From Novosphingobium sp. B 225 (GTDB lineage: Bacteria; Pseudomonadota; Alphaproteobacteria; Sphingomonadales; Sphingomonadaceae): 64,000 nucleotides of DNA. The notes under the pieces are model-generated. The model was given only the letters and a program-made list of their open reading frames with translations, was not told the DNA's origin and ran no database searches. Made by a program: the position numbers and the translations under genes. This document shows positions 17,172-24,227 of this stretch, one piece after another. Location of the stretch: NCBI RefSeq assembly GCF_002198665.1, contig NZ_MWLM01000003.1:86914-150913 (forward strand), read 5' to 3'. The first letter of the stretch is position 1; each line of letters starts with the position of its first letter.

Positions 17172-17811
17172 TGCACTTCTCCTGATCGAGCAATCCGGGG
17201 TGATCCCGGCTGCGAACCCAAGTGAAGAAGCGGCCCCCGGGCGAACGCACCGAAGGGGAACCTGGATATGGTCCGGGTGGTGCGGGCAGCCGCCCTTAAG
17301 GGCGGCAACACGGCCGGACCTGATCCGGGTTGCGGCTCGACCGGGGGTTGTTTCAAGAGCAGGGTCGCATGAAGCCGGGTTGCAGCTGGATAGTTGAGCC
17401 GGGGTGCTGACTCGCTCCGTTCTGCGGCTCGGCATCGCCAATGCTCCCCTCATCAACGGTGCGCAGTTCATGCAACAGGCTCGGTGCCAGACCGGCCAAG
17501 TGCTCAAGACCGGGACTGAGGCAATGGAGTGGCTTACGACGACACCGAGCGGAGGTCGTTCTGGCAATGTTTGGCAGGGAGCATAGCCAATAGCGGCCCC
17601 AGCAGACCATCTCTCCTAGGAATGGCGGCCCACTCCTGCGCTCACACGAGCGTTGTCCGTGAGGGTCAATGCAGAATCGCCTGAGGCAAGTCACTCGACT
17701 AGAACGGGCAGAAGACGCCGCTGATATGTGCAGACGTTCCCGGCAATCATTGGACCTGCGCCCGGGCGAATGGCCAGGTCTCAGCGCTTCATAAACCTGA
17801 GGGACATTTTC
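17172..17811. other. Divergent non-coding region between ssb2 and HU1
   Basis: No gene is supported in this 640-base region. It holds the ssb2 leader (17246-17340) and the promoter of the plus-strand HU gene. The remaining half shows no recognisable feature. Confidence 0.45.
17246..17340 (-). promoter_or_regulatory. Conserved leader element, copy B (upstream of ssb2)
   Basis: In ssb2 sense the order is CGCAACCC, CCGTGTTG, the palindrome GCCGCCCTTAAGGGCGGC (17289-17306), TGCCCGCACCA, GGTTCCCC and CGGTGCG. These blocks match leader C at 30743-30840 and, more loosely, leader A at 1636-1740. The hairpin between the conserved blocks differs in each copy, which suggests conserved architecture. Confidence 0.55.
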
Positions 17812-18087
17812 ATGAACAACAGTGATCTTGCCGACAAGCGTGCCGCTGACAACGGCCTTACCAAGGCCGAAGCGCGCAAGCAGGTTGACGCCGTGTTCGC
17901 AGCGATTGCGGACGCTGCAGCCAATGGCGAAGAGGTCGCGCTCAATGGATTTGGCAAGTTCAAGGTCAAGGCGACGCCGGCCCGTGAAGGCCGCAAACCT
18001 TCAACCGGCGCTGCCATTCAGATTGCTGCCGCAAGAAAGCTGACTTTCGCAGCGGCCAATGCTGTCAAAGACAAACTCAACGGTTGA
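17812..18087 (+). CDS. HU-family DNA-binding protein, copy 1
   Basis: A 91-residue HU/IHF-type histone-like protein (MNNSDLADKRAADNGLTK), with the core NGFGKFKVK and the DNA-binding arm REGRKPSTG. Most HU proteins read GRNPxTG at the arm; the Asn is Lys here. It bends and compacts DNA and may help relaxosome or excision complexes on the element. ATG 17812 gives the normal family length; GAGGG lies about nine bases upstream. A second HU with the usual GRNPSTG arm lies at 33619-33894. Confidence 0.9.
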   Translation: MNNSDLADKRAADNGLTKAEARKQVDAVFAAIADAAANGEEVALNGFGKFKVKATPAREGRKPSTGAAIQIAAARKLTFAAANAVKDKLNG

Positions 18088-18852
18088 CGCTCCAAGACGC
18101 GCTGCTTGTAGCGCCTTGAACGCTCAGTTCGAAGCGGGCCAGACCAAAACCACCGCCCCTTGTAGGTATTCCAACTTGGCCGCGGATGGGGTCTTTGCGT
18201 CTAGCGAATCGCGCTCATCGCCGAACCTGGATATCGGCCTCTCGGGTAGCCGCACCATGCTACAGCTGACCTGTGCCTCGCTGGTCAGGCCATCCGGATC
18301 CGCGCGTACACTAACACCCAGCCCCGTTTCAAACTACTCGAGGGGCATTTACCCGATATTAGGTAGTTTTGGCCATGATCTGTACACCACTGCAGAGCCC
18401 GTCTGGCGGTGGCCGCATATGATCAACTTCGCCTCGACCGGATCGCAGAACGGTCGAGGCGTTTTTGGTTAAGCGGTATGCCGCGTTCCAAATCGAGCAC
18501 GGCATCAAGCGCCTGGCCAGCATGACGATGTCGCATGTGCGCAGCTTCCGCAGGTAAATTGCGCTCCTCGATCGGCAGCCTGCGCGCTCTGGCGTCTTGG
18601 GAACACACCGACCTCCGCCCTGCCAGGGCGTTGGCCTGGAGGGTTTGCCGTGAACCGCTCCCCCAGGATGAAAGAAGCTGGGTGGCTTTTCGAGATTGCT
18701 GAGACTCGGAGTTTGGGCCCGATATAAAATGATGCGCTCATAGAGAAATTCAGCCAACGGACAGCGAAGGTTGAACTGCGGCTGGGTCGCTTGGCATCAA
18801 CGCCGCGATGCAGCCAGTTGGAACATTCACCAGACTACTCGAGCCCTTCTCT
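18088..18852. other. Long non-coding stretch with an isolated terminator
   Basis: About 765 bases between HU1 and the PilZ gene without a supported gene on either strand. A strong terminator at 18431-18466 suggests that a gene or RNA once ended here. The small frames on both strands have no start signals or domains. Confidence 0.45.
18431..18466 (+). terminator. Strong rho-independent terminator without an obvious gene
   Basis: GCCTCGACCG and CGGTCGAGGC form a perfect 10-bp stem with a ten-base loop, followed directly by GTTTTT on the plus strand. The nearest plus-strand gene (HU1) ends 343 bases upstream, so it either ends a long HU transcript or an unrecognised RNA in 18088-18430. Confidence 0.75.
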
Positions 18853-19164
18853 TCAGAGCGTAACCAATGCTGCAAAGGCCGCGTGCTTGCGGAGGAAATG
18901 CTCCAGCACCGGGCCATAGATTGGTCGCTCGAACACTACTCCGCACTGATAGTTCGACACCCATTTGACGTTCGCCTTCAGCCCGTCGAGCCCATCAGGC
19001 CTGACAATGATCTTGGAGTTGACCCTGGGAGGCTTACCCTGAACTTGGATGCAGCAGCCATTGGCCGAAAGATCGACCATCATGCCAAAGCTCCTCAACC
19101 CGCTTTCGGCGCGGATTTGGACTTGCCAACATATCTGAGATCGCAGTTCATGACGCGGTAACAT
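18853..19164 (-). CDS. PilZ-domain protein (c-di-GMP binding)
   Basis: A 103-residue single-domain PilZ protein. Both c-di-GMP-binding motifs are intact: RxxxR near the N-terminus (PRHELR, residues 3-8) and DLSANG at about 31-36. The rest follows the PilZ beta-barrel pattern, with ANVKWVSNYQCGVVFERP near the end. It probably senses c-di-GMP and acts on a partner. It lies just before the Tad-like pilus genes (transcribed away from them), so coupling of c-di-GMP to surface attachment is a reasonable inference. Confidence 0.85.
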   Translation of the reverse strand: MLPRHELRSQICWQVQIRAESGLRSFGMMVDLSANGCCIQVQGKPPRVNSKIIVRPDGLDGLKANVKWVSNYQCGVVFERPIYGPVLEHFLRKHAAFAALVTL

Positions 19165-19226
19165 TCTTCGATTTTAGCCTTGATTTATATATCTTTGGTT
19201 AAAGGTAATCCGCAAACATGCGTGAT

Positions 19227-19267
19227 CGCAATTTAGGGCAAAATGATATATTTTACCCTAATTTGCG
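19227..19267. promoter_or_regulatory. Long AT-rich palindrome upstream of the Tad-like operon
   Basis: A 41-base inverted repeat centred on 19247: 17 of 20 opposing pairs match (arms CGCAATTTAGGGCAAAAT and ATTTTACCCTAATTTGCG). The symmetry is far beyond chance and suits a dimeric regulator. It lies 228 bases before the TadG start and 63 bases upstream of the PilZ start. Confidence 0.65.
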
Positions 19268-19398
19268 CGAATGATCCTGAATTCCAAGCCGACCAGATAA
19301 GGCGCTGTCTAACCCGGCTCGTGCGTCGAGGCTTTCGCCAGGATTGCGGAAGCTCCCCTGCGACTCCATCGATTTACGTATCGTTAAGCGAAGTAAAT

Positions 19399-19414
19399 TA
19401 TATCGCCCGATATA
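19399..19414. promoter_or_regulatory. Perfect palindrome TATATCG-CC-CGATATA
   Basis: A perfect 7-bp inverted repeat with a two-base centre, 81 bases upstream of the TadG start. A half-site CGATATA recurs at 26149-26155 in the promoter shared by the histidine kinase and DUF4402 genes, so one regulator may act at both. Confidence 0.45.
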
Positions 19415-19494
19415 GCCATTTGCCGGGCCCACCCCCAGCAACTTGGCATTCGAGATACCGGCTGTGCAGCTGGTAAGCCACGGAGTGATGAGGG

Positions 19495-21432
19495 ATGAGC
19501 GCATATCGGGCAAAAGCCCTCTTGCATACCTTGCTCCGGGACGAATCTGGAAATGTGTTGCCGATCGCCGTTGCCGGCATCATTGTGATGTCGGCTATCG
19601 TCGGCGGCGGCGTGGATCTCAGCAGAGGCTACAAGGTCCAGAACCGGCTTCAAAATGCTTGCGATTCTGCCGTCCTGGCTGGGCGCAAGGCTGTTACGAC
19701 CAATGGTTATGACTCCACCGCGAAAGCCCAGGCGCAGACCTATTTCGATATCAACTTTGATCCCGCTCAACAGGGCACAACGCATACCACTTTTTTGAGC
19801 GAGGGCGATACGGCCGGAAACTCGATTGGCGGCCAAGCCAGCACCCGGATGCCGATGCTCATGATGCAATTGTTCGGTGTCGAAGACATGACGTTGCGCG
19901 CGAACTGCGCTTCGACGATGGGGGTTGGCAACAGCGACATCACGATGGTTCTCGACGTCACTGGCTCAATGGGCACTTCGCTCGGGACAGGGACCCGGCT
20001 AAGCGCCTTGAAAACCGCGATGAAGAATTTCTACACGACCGTTGATACGGCGGTGCAGGGTAGCAATGCTCGGGTCCGTTATTCGTTTGTCCCGTTCAGT
20101 ACCACGGTCAACACCGGTCGATTGTTGTATGACCTCGACCCGGATTACATTACCGACCACTGGACAATCCAGTCGCGTGCACCGATCACCAAAACCATCA
20201 CCTCGCAGGTGTTCAATGGCTGGGATACGGCGGTCGTTACCAGCGCACCGAGTGACTACACGTCGCAAGCGAATTCCTCGACGAGCCAGTATAGCAGCAC
20301 GAACTATACATCATTGAATTCCTGTAACAGTGCGCGACCCGCCGATGTCCCTTGGGCAAACAATGGCTCTGCCACGACCAGTACCACAACCATCACCAAT
20401 GGTGCGGGACAACAGGTCGTAACCCGTGTAACCCGTCAGCCACAGCGTATGACCACCTACATCTGCCAACGAAGCGGCAGCCGGTATCGCGTATTTTACT
20501 ATTATTCGAACCGTACGTTTAATAGTTATTCATATGAAACAAGCGATCCTATCTATACGACTGTGACCAGCGTGGTGTTTGATCGTTGGGAATATAAGCC
20601 GGTCCAGTACGACACCAGCACCCTGAAGACGTTTCAGCCGGTCGTGACGCAGACAGGTTCCAACGGCACGAACGTAACATCGACCTGGGAAGGTTGCATC
20701 GAGGAGCGGCAGACATCTGCTGCATCGAGCATCAGCTATTCCGTACTTAACGGCATGAATCCCAGTGATGCGCTGGACCTGGACATTGATTCCGCCCCGA
20801 CGAGCGATGAATCGACGAAATGGGCACCACTTTGGCGTCAGGTTGCCTATAACCGAAACACCACGAACGTCGTCAGTTCCACGACCAACAGCAATACTGC
20901 CACCTCCTACTGCGTGCCGGCCGCTAAGGTCCTGCAGACGATGGAGCAATCGCAGTTCAACAGCTACGCTGATTCGCTAACCGCACAGGGTAACACTTAC
21001 CTGGACATTGGCATGTTGTGGGGCGCTCGCTTAAGCTCGCCAGACGGGATCTTCCAGGACACCGTCAACGCCGAACCGGCCAATGGCGGCAATGTGACGC
21101 GGCATATCATCTTTATGACCGACGGGCTGCTTGAGCCGGCCAACACCACCTATCAGTCGTATGGAATTGAATTCCTCGATCGACGGGTGACCAGCGACGG
21201 CTCCTTATCCCAGGCAACCAGTCGTCATAGTTTGCGGTTCAGGGCAATCTGCGACGCGGCGAAGGCAAAGGGAATCCGGGTTTGGGCAATCGGATTCACC
21301 TCCGGCCTCACGTCAGACCTGGCCTATTGCGCATCGCCGAACAGTTCGTTCACCGCCAACACTGCCACCGAACTGAATTCGGCGTTTCAGACCATTGCGA
21401 AGCAAGTCGGTGAACTGCGGGTGCTGTCATGA
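19495..21432 (+). CDS. TadG-like pilus protein with von Willebrand A domain
   Basis: A 645-residue protein with an N-terminal membrane segment (about residues 20-42, LPIAVAGIIVMSAIVGGGVDL) followed by the TadE/G signature DLSRGYKVQNRLQNACDSAVLA. A von Willebrand A domain begins at about 150 with the metal-site motif DVTGSMG; its C-terminal part (GGNVTRHIIFMTDG, then CDAAKAKGIRVWAIGF) lies near 530-610. The long insert between them is rich in Ser, Thr, Asn and Tyr. Such proteins are anchored in the inner membrane and act in Tad/Flp pilus assembly or adhesion. The rest of a Tad machine is absent here, so the product must work with chromosomal Tad genes or alone. Confidence 0.85.
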   Translation: MSAYRAKALLHTLLRDESGNVLPIAVAGIIVMSAIVGGGVDLSRGYKVQNRLQNACDSAVLAGRKAVTTNGYDSTAKAQAQTYFDINFDPAQQGTTHTTFLSEGDTAGNSIGGQASTRMPMLMMQLFGVEDMTLRANCASTMGVGNSDITMVLDVTGSMGTSLGTGTRLSALKTAMKNFYTTVDTAVQGSNARVRYSFVPFSTTVNTGRLLYDLDPDYITDHWTIQSRAPITKTITSQVFNGWDTAVVTSAPSDYTSQANSSTSQYSSTNYTSLNSCNSARPADVPWANNGSATTSTTTITNGAGQQVVTRVTRQPQRMTTYICQRSGSRYRVFYYYSNRTFNSYSYETSDPIYTTVTSVVFDRWEYKPVQYDTSTLKTFQPVVTQTGSNGTNVTSTWEGCIEERQTSAASSISYSVLNGMNPSDALDLDIDSAPTSDESTKWAPLWRQVAYNRNTTNVVSSTTNSNTATSYCVPAAKVLQTMEQSQFNSYADSLTAQGNTYLDIGMLWGARLSSPDGIFQDTVNAEPANGGNVTRHIIFMTDGLLEPANTTYQSYGIEFLDRRVTSDGSLSQATSRHSLRFRAICDAAKAKGIRVWAIGFTSGLTSDLAYCASPNSSFTANTATELNSAFQTIAKQVGELRVLS

Positions 21433-22019
21433 AATGGCGCAACGCAGCAACCGCACTGGCCCGGGACAAGGCTGGCGTTTCCGCGACCGAGTTCGCACTG
21501 ATTGCGCCCGTCTTTTTGACTCTGCTGATCGGCATTTTCGACGCAGGCCAGGAAGCTTACGCGATCTCGGTGCTGAACGGCGCAGTACAGAAAGCCGCAC
21601 GAGATTCATCGCTGGAAGTGACGGATCTTGGCTATGCAGATGCAATGGTCGAAAAACAGATCGGCCCGATCCTGCCCGGTGCCACATTCGAGTCCAAACG
21701 GACCAGCTACAACGATTATGCGGACATTGGCCGCCCCGAGAAATGGAACGATGCCAACAATGACGGCACCTGCAGTTCGGGCGAATCCTATGTCGATGAA
21801 AACGGAAGCGGAGAATGGGAATCAGATATCGGCAAAGATGGCAACGGCGGCGCTGACGACGTTGTCGTCTATGAAGTGACCGTCAACTATGAGCCGACGT
21901 TCAAAGTGCCGCTTATGCCAGGCCATTGGAACGAGCGCAGCCTGACAGCCTCTGCCATCAAGAAGAACCAGCCCTTTGCCAATCAGACTGGCTATGGCTC
22001 GACGGCGGGAATTTGCTGA
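21429..22019 (+). CDS. TadE-like pseudopilin
   Basis: A 196-residue TadE-family protein. The prepilin-like signature AGVSATEFALIAPVFLTLL has Glu five residues after the Gly, as expected for processing by a prepilin peptidase, followed by one hydrophobic helix. The periplasmic part has an Asp/Gly/Asn-rich stretch (NDANNDGTCSSGESYVDENG, about residues 110-130) that may bind calcium. The start ATG overlaps the preceding TGA (ATGA), so it is coupled to the TadG-like gene. Confidence 0.82.
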   Translation: MKWRNAATALARDKAGVSATEFALIAPVFLTLLIGIFDAGQEAYAISVLNGAVQKAARDSSLEVTDLGYADAMVEKQIGPILPGATFESKRTSYNDYADIGRPEKWNDANNDGTCSSGESYVDENGSGEWESDIGKDGNGGADDVVVYEVTVNYEPTFKVPLMPGHWNERSLTASAIKKNQPFANQTGYGSTAGIC

Positions 22020-22699
22020 TGCGCGTCAAGTCAAGTCAGGTGAAATCGCTGGTACGCAAACTTTCTTCCGACGCGTCGGGGGCTGCCGCCATCGAATTTG
22101 CGCTCATCCTGCCGATCATGACAGCCGTGGGTATGATGGGAACTGAAATCGGCTACATGGCCATGGTCAATCTGCAGATCAGCCAGGTTTCGCTTGCAGT
22201 AGCGGATGCCGGTTCTCGGCTCGAGCAAACCAACAACAATTCGGTTGCCCCGACTGTGACTGAGGCCGACATCGATTCAGTTATGGTTGGTGCTGACAAG
22301 ATGGGCGATCGCTTCAACCTGAAAGAAAACGGCAGGGTTATCCTATCCAGCCTCGAAAAGGATCCAGCCACAGGTAAGCAGTTCATCCACTGGCAGCGGT
22401 GTTTCGGGGACCTCAAAGTCAATTCGGACTATGGTAACGATTCAAGCAACAACGGACTGAACGGCCCTGCCCTCGTCAGCATGGGCAGCGGCGTCAACAA
22501 GGTCACATCACCCACAACCAACCAGGCCGTGATGTTCGTTGAAGTGTTCTACGATTACAAAGGCCTGTTTGGCACCATGTTCATCAAGAAGATGCGCTTC
22601 AAGCAGGAAGCGGCCTACTTGGTGCGTGATATTCGCGACCTGCGTGCATCCAATGTAACCGGCGTGACCGGCGGTGGGGGGAAATCAACATGCGCCTGA
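22019..22699 (+). CDS. TadE/TadF-like pseudopilin, second copy
   Basis: A 226-residue protein with the same layout: a basic N-terminus, then ASGAAAIEFALILPIMTAVG with Glu five residues after Gly, and one membrane helix. The C-terminal domain (SQVSLAVADAGSRLEQ, later VMFVEVFYDYKGLFG) resembles TadE-like proteins. Its ATG overlaps the previous stop by one base. Two TadE-type subunits beside a TadG-like protein match minor-pilin modules of Tad systems. Confidence 0.78.
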   Translation: MRVKSSQVKSLVRKLSSDASGAAAIEFALILPIMTAVGMMGTEIGYMAMVNLQISQVSLAVADAGSRLEQTNNNSVAPTVTEADIDSVMVGADKMGDRFNLKENGRVILSSLEKDPATGKQFIHWQRCFGDLKVNSDYGNDSSNNGLNGPALVSMGSGVNKVTSPTTNQAVMFVEVFYDYKGLFGTMFIKKMRFKQEAAYLVRDIRDLRASNVTGVTGGGGKSTCA

Positions 22700-22962
22700 T
22701 TCCATGGAAGGACAGGAAGATGCCTATCGCGCGGCTGGTGATGGCCGGGCTGGCCCTGTCCAGCGTGGGATGCGCTGGCTGGGCCTATGCTTCACAGTTT
22801 GGATCGCACAGTGCTTGTGTAGGCGAGCTACATGCAGCCTTGATCGTGCAGGAGTATTCGCAGGTTCCTGATCGTGCCAAATTCGCAGCGGAGAGACTAT
22901 GCAACCGGGCGAAAGATGAAGCCAATGCCGCGATGCATTTGATTCCAGGAGCACGAAATTGA
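22690..22962 (+). CDS. Small exported protein of unknown function in the Tad-like operon
   Basis: A 90-residue protein with a basic N-terminus and one hydrophobic segment (IARLVMAGLALSSVGCAGWAYA) that could be a signal peptide ending AYA or a membrane anchor. The remainder contains two further cysteines (HSACVGE and RLCNRAKDE) that could form a disulfide. The gene overlaps the preceding one by 10 bases and the following one by 4, so it belongs to the operon. No family is recognised. Confidence 0.6.
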   Translation: MRLIPWKDRKMPIARLVMAGLALSSVGCAGWAYASQFGSHSACVGELHAALIVQEYSQVPDRAKFAAERLCNRAKDEANAAMHLIPGARN

Positions 22963-23582
22963 GCGGCTTGATCGCCCTTGCGGCCTTCCAGATTGGTCTG
23001 GTGATCTGCCTGATCTTCCTGGTTTCGAAGCTTGTTGGCATGATTAACGCCGGTGCCCCGCTGATCAGCATGCAAAACCCGTTCAAGCGGCCAGCCGCCC
23101 AGCCGAAAGCGGTGCCGTCGAAACAATCAGGTCCCCGTGAGGCGGATGGGGAGCGCATCGTTTCATTCAGACTTCCCTTGCCACACAAACGCGATCGGAC
23201 TGAACCAGCGGAAAAATTCGTTCAGGACCAGATCACTGACAAGGCGAAGTTAGGCCGCAGCCGTAAACTGTTGACGCTAAGCGAGCTGGAATCGGCCAGC
23301 AATCGGGCCGCAGCGGAGTTTCCCGAAAACTACTATGCCGAGATTGAGGCCCGGCTTGAAGAATTCTTTCAGGCCTATCTCGCAACAGAGATCACTCTGG
23401 CTGACTATTTCGAGCGCATTCGCAAGGAAAATGCGTTGGCCCAGGCAGTCTTACGCAATGACCACGTCCTGCTCGATCCGCAGCTTCGGGCCGAAGCAGA
23501 ACGGGCAGCCGCGGCGATCGAATGGTGCCATGAATGGGCCACAGGTCAGGCCATACAATGTCGTGACGGGCTCGCAGCTTGA
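22959..23582 (+). CDS. Membrane-anchored protein of unknown function in the Tad-like operon
   Basis: A 207-residue protein with one N-terminal membrane helix (ALAAFQIGLVICLIFLVSKLVG), a proline-rich linker and a charged helical domain (LSELESASNRAAAEF, LEEFFQAYLATEITLADYF). The start is a TTG with AGGAG seven bases upstream, overlapping the previous stop, so it is the last gene of the coupled run. No known domain is recognised. It might be an assembly or scaffold factor for the TadG/TadE-like proteins. Confidence 0.6.
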   Translation: MSGLIALAAFQIGLVICLIFLVSKLVGMINAGAPLISMQNPFKRPAAQPKAVPSKQSGPREADGERIVSFRLPLPHKRDRTEPAEKFVQDQITDKAKLGRSRKLLTLSELESASNRAAAEFPENYYAEIEARLEEFFQAYLATEITLADYFERIRKENALAQAVLRNDHVLLDPQLRAEAERAAAAIEWCHEWATGQAIQCRDGLAA

Positions 23583-23603
23583 ACGGTTCGGGATCGCAGA
23601 AAA

Positions 23604-24227
23604 TCAGGATAGGGTGTTGTTCCGCAATGCCGCCAGCTCAGTTCGGTTGCTGGCGCCTAGCTTTTGAAAGACCTTGTGTAGGTACAATTTGACCATCGCC
23701 TCGGACATTTTCAGCCGATCAGCGATTTCCTTGTTCCGCAGACCCAGCACTGCCAAATCAGCCACCTGTTGCTCACGCTGACTGAGCGCCGCGCCCGCTC
23801 GAAGTGAAGAACCTTTGGCGTTCAACGCAAATGCCTTGTCGACGAGACTGCCATCCACAAAGCGCAATCCCTTCGAAACGGCTTCGATCGCCTCAAACAG
23901 TCGCTCTTCCGAACAGTGTTTAAACACGATTCCGTTAACGCTGGATCGCATCAGGCCCACGAGCGCCTCATCTGTCAATTGCGCGGTCAGGACAATGACT
24001 GGTCTCGTATCCTGGCGGGCTCGCATCGCTTGCAGAACAGCGACTCCGTCCAGACTCCGCATCTTCAAATCCAGCAAGATCATATCGGTTTCAACGGTCG
24101 AGAGCGCTTCAAGTGCGTCTTCCCCAGCCGCGATCGATCCAACGATCTGATGACCACGGCTGACCAGTGCTGCTTCAAGTCCTCGCCGGAAAAAAGCATG
24201 GTCATCGACGATTAGAATTCTAGCCAT
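23604..24227 (-). CDS. NarL/FixJ-type response regulator
   Basis: A 207-residue two-domain regulator. The receiver (1-120) has the acidic pair DD at 8-9, the phosphoacceptor Asp53 in ILLDLKM, and the conserved Lys in GIVFKHC. The LuxR-type helix-turn-helix spans about 145-200 (LSQREQQVADLAVLGLRNKE then MSEAMVKLYLHKVFQKLG). ATG 24227 is chosen because it gives the exact receiver start MARILIVDD. The gene overlaps the kinase gene by 8 bases, so they form one operon. Targets may be the palindromes upstream of the Tad-like operon and the kinase/DUF4402 promoter. Confidence 0.9.
   Translation of the reverse strand: MARILIVDDHAFFRRGLEAALVSRGHQIVGSIAAGEDALEALSTVETDMILLDLKMRSLDGVAVLQAMRARQDTRPVIVLTAQLTDEALVGLMRSSVNGIVFKHCSEERLFEAIEAVSKGLRFVDGSLVDKAFALNAKGSSLRAGAALSQREQQVADLAVLGLRNKEIADRLKMSEAMVKLYLHKVFQKLGASNRTELAALRNNTLS

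Larger units (their letters stand above)
19165..19494. other. Divergent promoter region of PilZ and Tad genes
   Basis: AT-rich compared with the surroundings. It contains the long palindrome at 19227-19267 and the perfect palindrome at 19399-19414. No small gene is supported. Confidence 0.55.

Noticed and set aside
18359..18757. 132-codon minus-strand frame
   Set aside because: It runs through the terminator hairpin at 18431-18466 and shows no start signal or domain.
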